The notes: generated from the sequence alone by a model not told the origin. A DNA stretch of 44,822 nucleotides from DATGMS01 sp040905145 (GCA_040905145.1 JBBDSC010000077.1:1-44822); one strand, 5' to 3'. Shown: positions 8,276 through 17,624, counted from the stretch's first letter. A program made the numbers and translations.

Positions 8276-9523
8276 ATGGATGCTAAAGTTCTAATAGAAT
8301 CATTTGCAGAGTTTGCAAGATCAAAAAATGTGGACCGCCCAACGATGATCCGCATCTTGGAAGATGTGTTTAGAGCAATGATTCGTAAGAAATACGAAAC
8401 GGATGAGAACTTTGATGTCATCATCAATGCCGACAAAGGCGATCTGGAAATCGTACGGATCCGGGAGATCGTCGACGACAATTCGGAGGATATTTGGGAC
8501 CTGGACAAAATCAGTTTGTCCGAAGCACGTAAGCTGGAACCTGATTTTGAAATCGGTGAAGAAACGTACGAGAGAATTGAATTGGTTGATTTTGGGAGAA
8601 GGGCGGTCATGATGGCGAGACAAACGCTTATTCAGCGAATCAAGGACCTTGAAAAAGACCTGCTTTTCCAACAGTATGAAGAATTGGTTGGTGAAATCAT
8701 TTCAGCGGAGATTTATCAGATCCTGGGACGCGAAACCCTTTTAATGGACACCGAAGGAAATGAACTGATCCTGCCAAAAAGCGAACAGATCTCCAAGGAT
8801 AGGTTTAGAAAAGGGGATACTACCAGGGCCATTGTACATAAAGTAGAAATGGTGAACGGTAATCCAAGAATCATCCTTTCCAGAACCTCTCCGATATTCC
8901 TGGAAAGGTTATTTGAAAACGAAGTACCGGAAGTTTATGATGGGTTGATCACGATCAAAAAAATCGTAAGGGAACCTGGAGAAAGGGCCAAAGTAGCCGT
9001 GGAATCCTATGATGACAGAATTGATCCGGTAGGTGCCTGCGTTGGCATGAAAGGAAGCAGGATCCATGCGGTAGTCCGTGAACTTCAAAACGAAAATATT
9101 GATGTAATCAATTACACTGAAAATCTGGATCTTTATGTTTCCAGGGCCTTAAGTCCGGCAAAAGTTTCCAGCATTCAGGTCAATGAAGAAGGAAAAAGGC
9201 TGTCGGTTTTCCTAAAGCCCGATCAGGTGTCTTTGGCTATTGGCAAAGGTGGTTTTAATATTCGCTTGGCCAGTAGGTTAGTGGGTTATGAAATAGATGT
9301 CTTCCGGGAATTGTCCGGATATGAAGAAGACGAGGATGTTGATCTGTCGGAATTTTCTGACGAAATTGAACATTGGGTGATACAGGAACTGAAAAAGACA
9401 GGCCTGGACACAGCAAAAAGTGTATTGGCACTTACCAGGGACGATCTAATAAGAAGGACTGAGCTCGAAGAAGAAACCATAGACGAGATTTTCAGGATAA
9501 TAAGACAGGAATTTGAACAGTAA
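8276..9523 (+). CDS. nusA: Transcription termination/antitermination factor NusA
   Basis: NusA binds RNA polymerase and nascent RNA and modulates pausing, intrinsic termination and antitermination. The 415-residue protein has the N-terminal RNAP-binding domain (FAEFARSKNVDRPTMIRILEDVF...), an S1 domain at about residues 135-200, and two KH domains with DPVGACVGMKGSRIHAV (about 250-266) and SLAIGKGGFNIRLAS (about 320-334). A short acidic helical C-terminus with a helix-hairpin-helix-like segment (LKKTGLDTAKSVLALTRDDL) follows. It is the middle gene of rimP-nusA-infB and may regulate its own operon through the leader hairpin. Confidence 0.97.
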   Translation: MDAKVLIESFAEFARSKNVDRPTMIRILEDVFRAMIRKKYETDENFDVIINADKGDLEIVRIREIVDDNSEDIWDLDKISLSEARKLEPDFEIGEETYERIELVDFGRRAVMMARQTLIQRIKDLEKDLLFQQYEELVGEIISAEIYQILGRETLLMDTEGNELILPKSEQISKDRFRKGDTTRAIVHKVEMVNGNPRIILSRTSPIFLERLFENEVPEVYDGLITIKKIVREPGERAKVAVESYDDRIDPVGACVGMKGSRIHAVVRELQNENIDVINYTENLDLYVSRALSPAKVSSIQVNEEGKRLSVFLKPDQVSLAIGKGGFNIRLASRLVGYEIDVFRELSGYEEDEDVDLSEFSDEIEHWVIQELKKTGLDTAKSVLALTRDDLIRRTELEEETIDEIFRIIRQEFEQ

Positions 9524-9593
9524 AATAATGATAGTTTAACCGCTATCGGTGTTATATTTACACAATAATAAAAATAGCAATAGGTTTAAGAGT

Positions 9594-12500
9594 ATGTCAG
9601 AAGAAAAAATGATGCGATTGGGCCAGGTAGCCAGAAAACTAAACGTAGGCATTTCTACGATTGTGGATTCTATGGCTAAGAAAGGCTTTGATGTAGAGAG
9701 CAACCCTAACTCCAAAATTAGCGCGGAGCATTTTAATATGCTGGCTAAGGAGTTTAAGTCCTCTGCGCAGGAAAAGGAGGAGGCATCTCATCTGTCCATT
9801 GGCAAACGGCATAATGAGACGTTTACCATCAAAGCTGAATCTGAATCTGAACCGGAGCAAACAAAGAAACAAGAACCTGCAATGCGGGCTCCAAAGGTTG
9901 AGGAGAAAAAAGAAGCCAAACCAGAGGTAGAAAAGGTCCCCAATGAGGCCCCTAAACTTCAGGGGATAAAAGTAGTGGGCAAAATCGATCTGGACGCCAA
10001 AGGGGGACCTGGAGCTAAGACGGAGAAAGAGGTCCCAGTCAAAGAGGAACCAAAGAAAGTAGAAAAACCAGTGGAGCAGGAAGCTCCAAAAGCCGAGACG
10101 GTGGAAAAAACTCCTGAAAAACCTAAAGAAGACATCAAGGAGGAGACTCCTTCTGAAGAAACACCTAAGGCTGTGAAGTCTAGGGATCAAGAACCTGCTA
10201 AACCTGAGAAAGCTGAGCCCCAAAAGGATCAGCAACCTGACGCATCAAAGGAAAAGAAAAACGAACAGAAGGCGGAAAAGCCAACTGCTCCTGACAAGCC
10301 TGAAAAAGAAGAAATGCCTATTGCTGAAGACAAAATTGGTGCTGAGGAGAAAACCGAAGACACTTCTGGAAAAATTATCTCAGCAAAAGCCGACGCCCTT
10401 AAGGGCTTAACTGTTTTGGGCAAAATTGATTTGCCTAAGGATAGACCTAAAAAGAAATCCAAACCAGTTGCCTCTTCTGACGAGAAAGGAAAAGATAAAA
10501 AGAAAAGGCCCCGCAAGAGGATAGATAACAGAAGTAAGCCAGCGGGTGAAACAGGTAAGCCTTCCACAGCTACAAGTTCCGGCGAAGGTCAGCAAAGACA
10601 AGGTGCCGGCAGGCCAGGACAAGGATCCAGGCCTGGTCAGGGTTCCAGACCTACAGGACAAGGTGCCGGCAGAGGCGCCGGAAACAGGCCGGGTGGGGGA
10701 GCCCGGGGAGGCGGATTTGGCAGCAGGCCAGGTGGTTCCAGATTCCAAAAGGCCGAGCCTACCCAAAAAGAAATCCAGGATCAAATTAAGCAGACTCTGG
10801 CCAGGCTCCAGGGAGGTGGAAAGTCCGGAGGTGGTAGAAGTAAAAACAGAAGGGACAAGCGGAGTGAAAGAGGTAAAGAACAGGTTGAAGGGCAGGAAGA
10901 AACCAAATTACTAAGAGTAACCGAGTTTATTTCAGCCAATGACCTTGCCTCCTTATTGGATGTTTCTGTAAATGAAATCATCTCTGTATGTATGTCTTTG
11001 GGTATGTTTGTCTCTATCAACCAAAGGTTGGATGCTGAAGCGATCACTATCATTGCCGATGAATTTGGGTATGAGGTTGAGTTTTCTAAAACAGACGAAG
11101 AGGAAGATGAAATAATACAGGAGGATAAACAGGAAGATTTAGTGGAAAGAGCCCCCATCGTTACTATTATGGGCCACGTAGATCACGGAAAAACCTCTCT
11201 GTTGGATTATATTAGAAATGCTAAAGTGACCCATGGAGAAGCGGGCGGCATTACCCAGCATATCGGGGCTTATGACGTTACTACTGAAAATGGGGATAAA
11301 ATAGCGTTTTTGGATACGCCAGGTCACGAAGCCTTTACGGCCATGAGGGCAAGGGGTGCCAAGATCACAGATGTGGCAATTATCGTGATTGCCGCAGACG
11401 ATAGCATCATGCCTCAGACAAAAGAAGCCATTAACCATGCCCAGCAGGCCGGTGTACCCATGATCTTTGCGATCAATAAAGTGGATAGACCCAATGCCAA
11501 TCCTGAAAAAATCAAGGAACAACTGGCTAATTTGAACCTGTTGGTGGAAGACTGGGGAGGTAAATACCAGTCCCAGGAAATTTCCGCCAAAACAGGTGTA
11601 GGTGTTGACGACCTTTTGGAAAAAGTCCTATTGGAGGCAGAAATACTGGAACTTAAAGCGAACCCTCATAAGAACGCAATAGGCACAGTTGTGGAAGCAT
11701 CATTGGATAAAGGTAGGGGCTATGTTTCCACCATAATGGTCCAGGCAGGAACCTTGAGAGTCGGTGATATAATGCTTGCTGGCCAATATTATGGTCGGGT
11801 GAAAGCCATGTTTGATCACTTGAGCAATAAATTAAATGAAGCAGGACCCTCCACACCCGTTCAGGTGCTTGGGCTAGGCGGAGCACCACAGGCTGGGGAT
11901 ACCATCAAAGTATATAATTCGGAACGGGAAGCCAGGGATATAGCGAACTCCCGGGGTCAGATCAACCGGGAGCAAAGTATGCGTACCAAGAAGCACATTA
12001 CTTTGGATGAGATAGGCAGAAGATTGGCGATAGGCAGTTTTAAAGAATTAAACCTTATTATCAAAGGTGATGTGGATGGTTCGGTAGAAGCCCTTTCGGA
12101 TTCCCTTCTTAAACTTTCCAAAGATGAAGTGAGCGTCAATATTATCCACAAGGGCGTAGGACAAATATCTGAATCCGATGTGCTTTTGGCATCAGCTTCG
12201 GATGCCATCGTGCTCGGCTTCCAAGTGAGGCCGTCAGGAAATGCCAAGAAAATAGCTGAGCAAGAAGAAATAGAGATCCGTCACTATTCCATCATTTACG
12301 ATGCCATCAATCAGATCAAAGATGCCATAGAAGGCATGCTTGAACCAACTTTCGAAGAGGTAATTACCGGTAATATCCAAGTAAGGGAAATATTTAAAAT
12401 CTCTAAGGTGGGTACGGTAGCAGGCTGTTATGTTACAGATGGTTTTGTAACCAGGAAGAACAAAATCCGCATCATCAGGGATGGTATCGTCATTCATGAA

Positions 12501-12653
12501 GGAGAAATTGATCAGTTGAAAAGATTCAAGGATGATGTGCCTGAAGTGAAAGCGGGATATGAATGCGGCATTTCCATTAAGGATTATAATGATATTGCTG
12601 TTGATGACATCATAGAAGGATATACCATGCAGGAGATCAAGCGTAAAAAATAA
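9594..12653 (+). CDS. infB: Translation initiation factor IF-2
   Basis: IF-2 is the GTPase that places initiator tRNA on the 30S subunit and promotes subunit joining. I take the ATG at 9594 (MSEEKMMRLGQVARKLNV), giving 1019 residues; an in-frame TTG at 9549 would add 15 residues without similarity to the family. The N-terminal IF2_N-like domain is followed by about 350 residues of charged Lys/Glu/Pro sequence and a Gly/Arg/Gln-rich tract encoded around 10590-10740. The GTPase domain follows with G1 GHVDHGKTS (about residue 526), DTPGHEAF and NKVD. Domain II and the C-terminal fMet-tRNA-binding domain complete it. A strong terminator follows. Confidence 0.97.
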   Translation: MSEEKMMRLGQVARKLNVGISTIVDSMAKKGFDVESNPNSKISAEHFNMLAKEFKSSAQEKEEASHLSIGKRHNETFTIKAESESEPEQTKKQEPAMRAPKVEEKKEAKPEVEKVPNEAPKLQGIKVVGKIDLDAKGGPGAKTEKEVPVKEEPKKVEKPVEQEAPKAETVEKTPEKPKEDIKEETPSEETPKAVKSRDQEPAKPEKAEPQKDQQPDASKEKKNEQKAEKPTAPDKPEKEEMPIAEDKIGAEEKTEDTSGKIISAKADALKGLTVLGKIDLPKDRPKKKSKPVASSDEKGKDKKKRPRKRIDNRSKPAGETGKPSTATSSGEGQQRQGAGRPGQGSRPGQGSRPTGQGAGRGAGNRPGGGARGGGFGSRPGGSRFQKAEPTQKEIQDQIKQTLARLQGGGKSGGGRSKNRRDKRSERGKEQVEGQEETKLLRVTEFISANDLASLLDVSVNEIISVCMSLGMFVSINQRLDAEAITIIADEFGYEVEFSKTDEEEDEIIQEDKQEDLVERAPIVTIMGHVDHGKTSLLDYIRNAKVTHGEAGGITQHIGAYDVTTENGDKIAFLDTPGHEAFTAMRARGAKITDVAIIVIAADDSIMPQTKEAINHAQQAGVPMIFAINKVDRPNANPEKIKEQLANLNLLVEDWGGKYQSQEISAKTGVGVDDLLEKVLLEAEILELKANPHKNAIGTVVEASLDKGRGYVSTIMVQAGTLRVGDIMLAGQYYGRVKAMFDHLSNKLNEAGPSTPVQVLGLGGAPQAGDTIKVYNSEREARDIANSRGQINREQSMRTKKHITLDEIGRRLAIGSFKELNLIIKGDVDGSVEALSDSLLKLSKDEVSVNIIHKGVGQISESDVLLASASDAIVLGFQVRPSGNAKKIAEQEEIEIRHYSIIYDAINQIKDAIEGMLEPTFEEVITGNIQVREIFKISKVGTVAGCYVTDGFVTRKNKIRIIRDGIVIHEGEIDQLKRFKDDVPEVKAGYECGISIKDYNDIAVDDIIEGYTMQEIKRKK

Positions 12654-12675
12654 TTCATGGACGCATACTCATTAC

Positions 12676-12709
12676 AAAGGGACAGCTTTTTCACTGTCCC
12701 TTTTGTTTT
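12676..12709 (+). terminator. Intrinsic terminator after infB
   Basis: AAAGGGACAG (12676-12685) pairs perfectly with CTGTCCCTTT (12694-12703) around CTTTTTCA, followed by TGTTTT. It lies 22 bases after the infB stop and ends the rimP-nusA-infB operon. Confidence 0.9.
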
Positions 12710-12729
12710 GGTGGGATTTGATAGGAAGA

Positions 12730-12927
12730 ATGGTTGAGGCAATAATTTTATTAATCCGGATCTTATTTTTCATTTCCTTGCTTTCTTTGATTATTGGATT
12801 TATCCGACCGGTGTATGTACTATGGTTTTTGGATCAATTTAACAGGCTGAAAGTCCTGAAGCTCTATGGAACACTCGCCGTGGTTTTTTTCGTTATTTAT
12901 ACCGTTACGGTATATGTATTTAGGTAA
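12730..12927 (+). CDS. Small integral membrane protein of unknown function
   Basis: A 65-residue, strongly hydrophobic product from the ATG at 12730. Two membrane segments are visible: VEAIILLIRILFFISLLSLIIGF and, after a short basic loop (DQFNRLKVLKLYG), TLAVVFFVIYTVTVYVF. An in-frame TTG at 12703 lies inside the infB terminator T run and is an unlikely start. I do not recognise the family. The hydrophobic pattern makes it a plausible real gene. Confidence 0.5.
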   Translation: MVEAIILLIRILFFISLLSLIIGFIRPVYVLWFLDQFNRLKVLKLYGTLAVVFFVIYTVTVYVFR

Positions 12928-13059
12928 TGGAAAGCTCTTCCATCTTGATCTAAGGATTGGCGAAGAGGCAGAATATTTTTTTGGGGAAATAGGATTAAAA
13001 TCCGACCGGAACTTTTTTTTTTAGTCAATGGTGTACTCCTGGAAGGAGATACCTGTGAC

Positions 13060-13911
13060 CTAGATCCGTTTACCTGACTTAAATTTCAAAAACACCCCTC
13101 CTAAAGAGGTTACCACTGTGATAACAAAAAATAAAAGGCTGAAGGCCACAGCGGAATTTTTATCAATCCCCATCTGATCATGGCTGAAAATAAAAACCAG
13201 TTCCCTGGCGCCAACACCCCCTATGGTCAATGGCAGTACCGCTACGATGGAAGATAATAAAAACACAAATAAATATTTGATGACCTGAGCAGTGATCCCC
13301 AACCCCAAGAGGATGAAATAGGCACAGATCAATTGCAATAGTTGAACAAGAAACGAATAAAAAATGGTTATTGACATGGAACCCGTGAACCGCTTAAAGA
13401 AATAGCGCATGAAAAAATAAAAAGCAATGGATACCGCCAAAAGGCCTATCACCCCCCATACCCTCACATTTAACGGAAAAAGGGCTACATGTACAAGTAG
13501 GGCAAAAATCAAAAATATTAAAACGCCAAGGCCATTGATCCTGTCCAATAGCACAGCACTGAACAATTGTTTGATGGGGGTCTTGTAATGCTTGTTCAAT
13601 AAATAGACTTTGTATCCATCCCCCCCAATCCCCCCGGGCAGGAATAGATTATAAAACATGCCAATACCATAAAGTTTTAGGTTTTCAACTGTTGGCACTT
13701 TTACACCCAAGTCCCTAAAGAAGTAATTTAGCCGGAACGAAGAAAAGATCTTGGAAAGCGCAAAGAAAAGGAAAGCCAACAGCAGATACCACCAGTCAGC
13801 TGATTGGATCACCAGCCAGGTAACTTCTATATCTATCTTCCGAAAGACCACAAAAAGTGCTAATCCTGTCAGAATTAGCTTTAAAAGTAGCTTGAGGATA
13901 TTCTTACTCAC
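13060..13911 (-). CDS. Flippase-like integral membrane protein (LPG-synthase TM region family)
   Basis: This 283-residue protein is almost entirely membrane-embedded, with about seven to eight hydrophobic segments. It resembles the UPF0104/lysylphosphatidylglycerol-synthase transmembrane family: the sequence LFLPGGIGGDGYKVYLL at about residues 90-106 and LPLTIGGVGARELVF at about 222-236 are the two family hallmarks. Members act as membrane-bound lipid or polyprenyl-linked sugar translocases or partners of glycosyltransferases; the substrate here is unknown. Its start overlaps the end of the upstream glycosyltransferase gene by 8 bases, so they are translated as a pair, which supports a role in lipid-linked glycan handling. 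Confidence 0.85.
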   Translation of the reverse strand: MSKNILKLLLKLILTGLALFVVFRKIDIEVTWLVIQSADWWYLLLAFLFFALSKIFSSFRLNYFFRDLGVKVPTVENLKLYGIGMFYNLFLPGGIGGDGYKVYLLNKHYKTPIKQLFSAVLLDRINGLGVLIFLIFALLVHVALFPLNVRVWGVIGLLAVSIAFYFFMRYFFKRFTGSMSITIFYSFLVQLLQLICAYFILLGLGITAQVIKYLFVFLLSSIVAVLPLTIGGVGARELVFIFSHDQMGIDKNSAVAFSLLFFVITVVTSLGGVFLKFKSGKRI

Positions 13912-14845
13912 CCTTATAAGTTTCTTTTATTGAGTAAGTTTTTTTATTCTGGGATTCAAAATAAGTCCTCACGATAATTTCTGCCACTATCCCAGTGGTG
14001 ATCAATTGGATCCCACCCAATAATAAAATAAAAGCTACCATTAAAAGGGGCCTCCCCCAAATGTCCTCCCCTATAATCTTTAATACGAGCAAATAAATAC
14101 TGATTAAGATACCTCCCAAAAATGATAAAAGACCAAGTGAACCAAAAATATGCATAGGGCGCTGGAAATATTTTTGGAAAAACAACATCAAAATCAAATC
14201 TGTAAGCATTTTAAAAGTTCTGTCCAAGCCATATTTAGAATGGCCGTGAATTCTAGGATGATGCTTTACATCCACCTCGGTCATTAAGGCTCCTTTCTGT
14301 CTTATTAGCACGGGTATAAACCGGTGTAATTCCCCGTAAAGCCCCAAATCTTGGGCGATATGGGATTTATATACCCTAAGGCTACAGCCATAATCCGAGA
14401 GGTAAACCCTGGTGGAATGCCTAATCACCCAATTGGCGATTTTACTGGGTATTTTTCTTAAGACAAATCCATCTTGCCGATTGATTCTTCTTCCTGCTAC
14501 CACATCCCAGTTTTCATCTTGGGCCTTCTGCAGCATCATGGGGATATCAGAAGGGTCGTTCTGTAAATCACCATCCATTGTAGCGATGTATAAGCCTTTT
14601 GCATGATCAATTCCTGCAGCTAAGGCAGTTGTTTGACCATAGTTTTTATTGAAAACCAAAAGCTTGGTTCTGCTGTTTGCATATCTCTTGACTTCTGCTT
14701 CAGTTTTGTCAATTGACCCATCATCAATCACGATTACTTCATAATTTAGATCCTTAAGGGAGCCATATATATCAGTTAACAAGAGGCGAATATTCTCTTC
14801 TTCATTAAAGACAGTGACCACAAGTGATATTTCCGGCGGATTCAT
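13904..14845 (-). CDS. Family 2 glycosyltransferase, polyprenyl-phosphate sugar transferase type
   Basis: The 313-residue protein has an N-terminal GT-A domain with PEISLVVTVFNEEENI, the metal-binding stretch ATMDGDLQNDPSDIP near residue 90 and QKGALMTEVDVKHHPRIHGHSKYG near residues 190-213. Two C-terminal membrane helices (about 236-257 and 270-293) follow. This is the architecture of DPMS/GtrB/ArnC-like enzymes that move a sugar from a nucleotide donor to polyprenyl phosphate on the cytoplasmic membrane face. It overlaps the flippase-like gene, which could translocate the product. The exact sugar cannot be told from the sequence. Confidence 0.9.
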   Translation of the reverse strand: MNPPEISLVVTVFNEEENIRLLLTDIYGSLKDLNYEVIVIDDGSIDKTEAEVKRYANSRTKLLVFNKNYGQTTALAAGIDHAKGLYIATMDGDLQNDPSDIPMMLQKAQDENWDVVAGRRINRQDGFVLRKIPSKIANWVIRHSTRVYLSDYGCSLRVYKSHIAQDLGLYGELHRFIPVLIRQKGALMTEVDVKHHPRIHGHSKYGLDRTFKMLTDLILMLFFQKYFQRPMHIFGSLGLLSFLGGILISIYLLVLKIIGEDIWGRPLLMVAFILLLGGIQLITTGIVAEIIVRTYFESQNKKTYSIKETYKGE

Positions 14846-15094
14846 ATAATAGAAGGGGTATATATTGGGAAAGCTTCAAATATTTTAAATAAAACCCAAG
14901 TTAGAAAATTTTGATCGGGATATTAAAATTCATTAACTTTCCTAGCAGATGGATGTGATTTTAGCTAATCCTGTTTTTTTATGGAAAGATAAGAACATAG
15001 GTCCAATTGGAATTTCCCCGGAAGTTTTATAAATTAATATGGCACGTTTAGCCTTCTGGGTTTAATATAGTTTCAGCCAACAAACCCTTCAAAT

Positions 15095-16195
15095 ATGACA
15101 CCTTTTGACCGCAGAGACATTCTAAAAACCTTGGTTTTTGGAACTGGGATTACCCTTTTTTCCCCCCATAGTTTATTATCCTCCACCAAAAAAATAAACG
15201 ACCGTTTGGGGGTCGCTTTGGTGGGTTTGGGTTATTACAGTACAGACCTCCTGGCTCCAGCACTTCAACAAACGAAGAATTGCTATCTCGCTGGAATAGT
15301 AACAGGAACACCCAGTAAGGCGGAAATGTGGAGAAAAAAGCACAACATTCCTGAAAATAACATCTACAGCTACGAAAATTTCGATGAAATTGCCAACAAT
15401 CCGGATATTGACGTAGTATATGTGGTACTTCCCCCCTCCATGCATAAGGAATATTCCATTAGAGCGGCCAATGCAGGCAAGCATGTGTGGTGCGAAAAGC
15501 CAATGGCCATGACTGAAACAGAATGTCAGGAAATGATTGATGCCTGTCGAAAGAACAAAAAGTCTCTTGCAATTGGATATAGGCTGCAACATGAACCCAA
15601 TACTCAAGAATATCGAAGGATAGTGCAACAAAAGTTGTTAGGGGAAGTGAAAGGTCTGGACTGTGCAGCGGGATATAGGGAAAACCGGACTGGTCACTGG
15701 AAGCAAAAGAAGGAAATGGGAGGAGGGGCTTTATATGATATGGGGGTCTATGCTATACAAGGGGCACGTTTAGGAACCAACATGGAACCGATTGCGATTG
15801 TATCGGCCAAGACTTCCACTACCCGTCCGGAAGTTTATAAAAACGGTTTGGATGAAACCACAGTGGCCCAATTAGAATTTCCGGGTGGTGTAATAGCGGA
15901 TATCAAAACCAGTTTCGGGGAAAATGTCAACTTCCTGAACATTGCCTGTGAAAAAGGGGACATCAAAATGGCGCCTTTTTCTGCCTATGCAGGGGTAAAG
16001 GGAAGCAGTCCACTGGGTGAAATTAACCATCCCTATCAGGTGCCCTGGCAGCAGGCCAAGCAGATGGACGATGATGCTTTGGCCATAATGCAAGGGAAGC
16101 CCATGCTGGTACCGGGAGAAGAAGGCCAGCGGGATATCCGCATCGTGGAAGCTATCTACAAGTCTGCCGATGGCGGGCAAAGTGTGGACCTATGA
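15095..16195 (+). CDS. Gfo/Idh/MocA family oxidoreductase with Tat-like leader
   Basis: A 366-residue NAD(P)-dependent oxidoreductase. The N-terminus MTPFDRRDILKTLVFGTG resembles a twin-arginine signal (RRDILK followed by a hydrophobic stretch), suggesting export with the cofactor bound. The Rossmann fold begins at about residue 38 (LGVALVGLGYYSTDLLAPAL), and the family motif VWCEKPMAMT is near residue 133. The C-terminal domain carries GGGALYDMGVYAIQGAR, where such enzymes place a catalytic-site Asp. It is close to bacterial glucose-fructose oxidoreductase-type proteins, but the substrate is unknown. The gene appears monocistronic, ending in a strong bidirectional terminator region. Confidence 0.92.
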   Translation: MTPFDRRDILKTLVFGTGITLFSPHSLLSSTKKINDRLGVALVGLGYYSTDLLAPALQQTKNCYLAGIVTGTPSKAEMWRKKHNIPENNIYSYENFDEIANNPDIDVVYVVLPPSMHKEYSIRAANAGKHVWCEKPMAMTETECQEMIDACRKNKKSLAIGYRLQHEPNTQEYRRIVQQKLLGEVKGLDCAAGYRENRTGHWKQKKEMGGGALYDMGVYAIQGARLGTNMEPIAIVSAKTSTTRPEVYKNGLDETTVAQLEFPGGVIADIKTSFGENVNFLNIACEKGDIKMAPFSAYAGVKGSSPLGEINHPYQVPWQQAKQMDDDALAIMQGKPMLVPGEEGQRDIRIVEAIYKSADGGQSVDL

Positions 16196-16214
16196 TAGAA
16201 AGATATTTTTAATC

Positions 16215-16285
16215 GATGGTCCATAGTCTATGGAAAGTCCACGGTCGACGGAAAACTGTCCACTGATGCTTCCGGTGTCCTATCA
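16215..16285. repeat. Word-like intergenic tract (GTCCA/GTCGAC type)
   Basis: The sequence strings together degenerate words such as GGTCCATAGTCTATGG, GTCCACGGTCGACGG and CTGTCCACTG. A similar tract is seen at about 6850-6912. It lies between the oxidoreductase and a terminator and has no coding frame. Confidence 0.5.
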
Positions 16286-16327
16286 CGACAGTGTTTTTTC
16301 AGTCCAGGATGGTTGTCCAATAAACCA

Positions 16328-16356
16328 AAAAAGCCTTCTCAAAGAGAAGGCTTTTT
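16328..16356. terminator. Bidirectional intrinsic terminator
   Basis: AAAAAGCCTTCTC (16328-16340) pairs perfectly with GAGAAGGCTTTTT (16344-16356) around AAA. T runs occur in both directions, serving the plus-strand oxidoreductase and the minus-strand hpf gene that converge here. Confidence 0.92.
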
Positions 16357-16376
16357 CCGATGAATAAAAAAATTGA

Positions 16377-16682
16377 TTATTGCTTGGCAAGGACTACTTT
16401 TTCCTTGAATTTTTTGATCTGTCTTCTTAATCCCTCAATCACCTCATCTGTCGCACTTTCAAAAGATTCTGCCTGATTTTTGGCAAATAGCTGCTTACCG
16501 GGAACATTTAATTTTATCTCCACAATTTTATTTTCACTTCTATCATTTTTATCCAGTCTCATGATAACTTCCCCATCAATAATTTGATCATAATAGGTTT
16601 CCAACTTGTCTGTCTTTTTCTGAATAAAGTCGATAAGTTTTTGATCGGCTACGAAGTGGATAGATTGCATTTGTAATTTCAT
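16377..16682 (-). CDS. hpf: Ribosome hibernation-promoting factor, short form
   Basis: The 101-residue protein is of the HPF/YfiA (RaiA) family, which binds the 30S decoding channel and inactivates ribosomes in stationary phase. Typical features are the opening beta-strand MQSIHFVADQKLIDFIQKKTDKLETYYD, the central VIMRLDKNDRSENKIVEIKLNVPGKQLFAKNQAESFESATDEVIEGL pattern and the basic C-terminal helix RRQIKKFKEKV. It lacks the long-form dimerisation tail. It lies 29 bases after the xer gene in the rpsU-xer-hpf order found widely in Bacteroidota. Confidence 0.92.
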   Translation of the reverse strand: MKLQMQSIHFVADQKLIDFIQKKTDKLETYYDQIIDGEVIMRLDKNDRSENKIVEIKLNVPGKQLFAKNQAESFESATDEVIEGLRRQIKKFKEKVVLAKQ

Positions 16683-16711
16683 AATTTTAACAGTTAAAAG
16701 TTAAACTTTAT

Positions 16712-17596
16712 TTACGCCTTAGGATGTGCTTGATCAAACACAGCCTTCAGTTTCTCCATGGAATTGTGGGTGTACACTTGAGTAGCAGCTAAACTAGCAT
16801 GTCCCAATAAATCTTTCACTGCATTGAGGTCGGCACCTTTATTAAGCAGATGAGTAGCGAAAGTATGCCTCAGTAGATGAGGACTGCGCTTAGAGGTCTG
16901 GGCAAAAAGATCTAAATATTTCCTTACGATCCGGTATATTTTCATAGGATAAGCTTGCTCTCTCCCTTTAGTAACGATAAAATAGTCGGCATGGTCTAAA
17001 TTTAAAAATCTTTCTTCATATACTTTTTTATAAGAAATAATATTTCTTTTTATGCTGTTGGACAGGGGGATAATTCTTTCTTTTTTTCGTTTTCCCAAGA
17101 CCTTTACGATATCTGCATACAGATCGATATCCGCCCACCTCAGGTGAAGCAATTCCGATAGCCGTACACCGGTAAGGTATAAAAATTCCATCACCATTTT
17201 GTCCCTTTGGCCCTCAAACCCTTCGGCATAGACTGCCTCATCCAGGATTTTTTCTATGACATCTTCCTGGACAAACTCAGGGAGCCTTTTAGGGGTTTTT
17301 AAAGCTTTAAGCTTATAGGTAGGATCAGTGGTGATCTTGCCCGACTGGAGTAAAAATTTATAAAAAGATCTTAAAGCGGCAATCTTGCGGTTTACAGAAG
17401 AGGGGGACAAGTTTTGCTCTACCAGTTCGATCCTCCAGGCTCTGATTTCCGCATGGCCCGCATAGCCAATATCTGCCAATCCAAAGGACAGTTGGACAAA
17501 ATCGGCAAATTGCTCCAGGTCCTTTTTATAGGCCAGGAGGGTGTGGTTACTTGCACGTCTCTCGTGCTCCAGATAATTGATAAAAGAAAAAAGCAT
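16712..17596 (-). CDS. xerD: Xer-family tyrosine recombinase
   Basis: This 294-residue site-specific recombinase probably resolves chromosome dimers. The N-terminal SAM-like core-binding domain runs to about residue 90, and the catalytic domain shows TGVRLSELLHLRW (first Arg), LGKRKKERIIPL (Lys), HLLRHTFATHLL (HxxR) and LGHASLAATQVYTH (His and nucleophile Tyr). I place the start at the ATG at 17596 (MLFSFINYLEHERRASNHT), which fits the family; a TTG at 17617 is possible. The context rpsU-xer-hpf marks it as a core gene, not a phage integrase. Whether it is the XerC or XerD equivalent cannot be decided here. Its start codon lies within a terminator-like hairpin. Confidence 0.9.
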   Translation of the reverse strand: MLFSFINYLEHERRASNHTLLAYKKDLEQFADFVQLSFGLADIGYAGHAEIRAWRIELVEQNLSPSSVNRKIAALRSFYKFLLQSGKITTDPTYKLKALKTPKRLPEFVQEDVIEKILDEAVYAEGFEGQRDKMVMEFLYLTGVRLSELLHLRWADIDLYADIVKVLGKRKKERIIPLSNSIKRNIISYKKVYEERFLNLDHADYFIVTKGREQAYPMKIYRIVRKYLDLFAQTSKRSPHLLRHTFATHLLNKGADLNAVKDLLGHASLAATQVYTHNSMEKLKAVFDQAHPKA

Positions 17597-17624
17597 ATTG
17601 GAGATTGAATACCCCAATATGCTT
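17587..17624 (-). promoter_or_regulatory. Terminator-like hairpin covering the xer start codon
   Basis: AAGCATATTGG and CCAATATGCTT form a perfect 11-bp inverted repeat (17614-17624 and 17591-17601) with a 12-base loop. On the minus strand the 3' arm contains the ATG of xer (17596-17594) and runs straight into TTTTCTTTT. It lies 30 bases after the rpsU stop. It can act as the rpsU terminator and at the same time hide the xer start. Confidence 0.7.

Noticed and set aside
9639..11158. Several long minus-strand frames inside infB
   Set aside because: They arise from the low-complexity Lys/Glu/Pro/Gly coding region of infB and read as Leu/Phe/Arg/Ser-rich shadow sequence.
16712..17617. Tyrosine recombinase as a phage or island integrase with an attachment site
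   Set aside because: It lies in the conserved rpsU-xer-hpf order, has Xer length and motifs, and no tRNA or att repeats are next to it.
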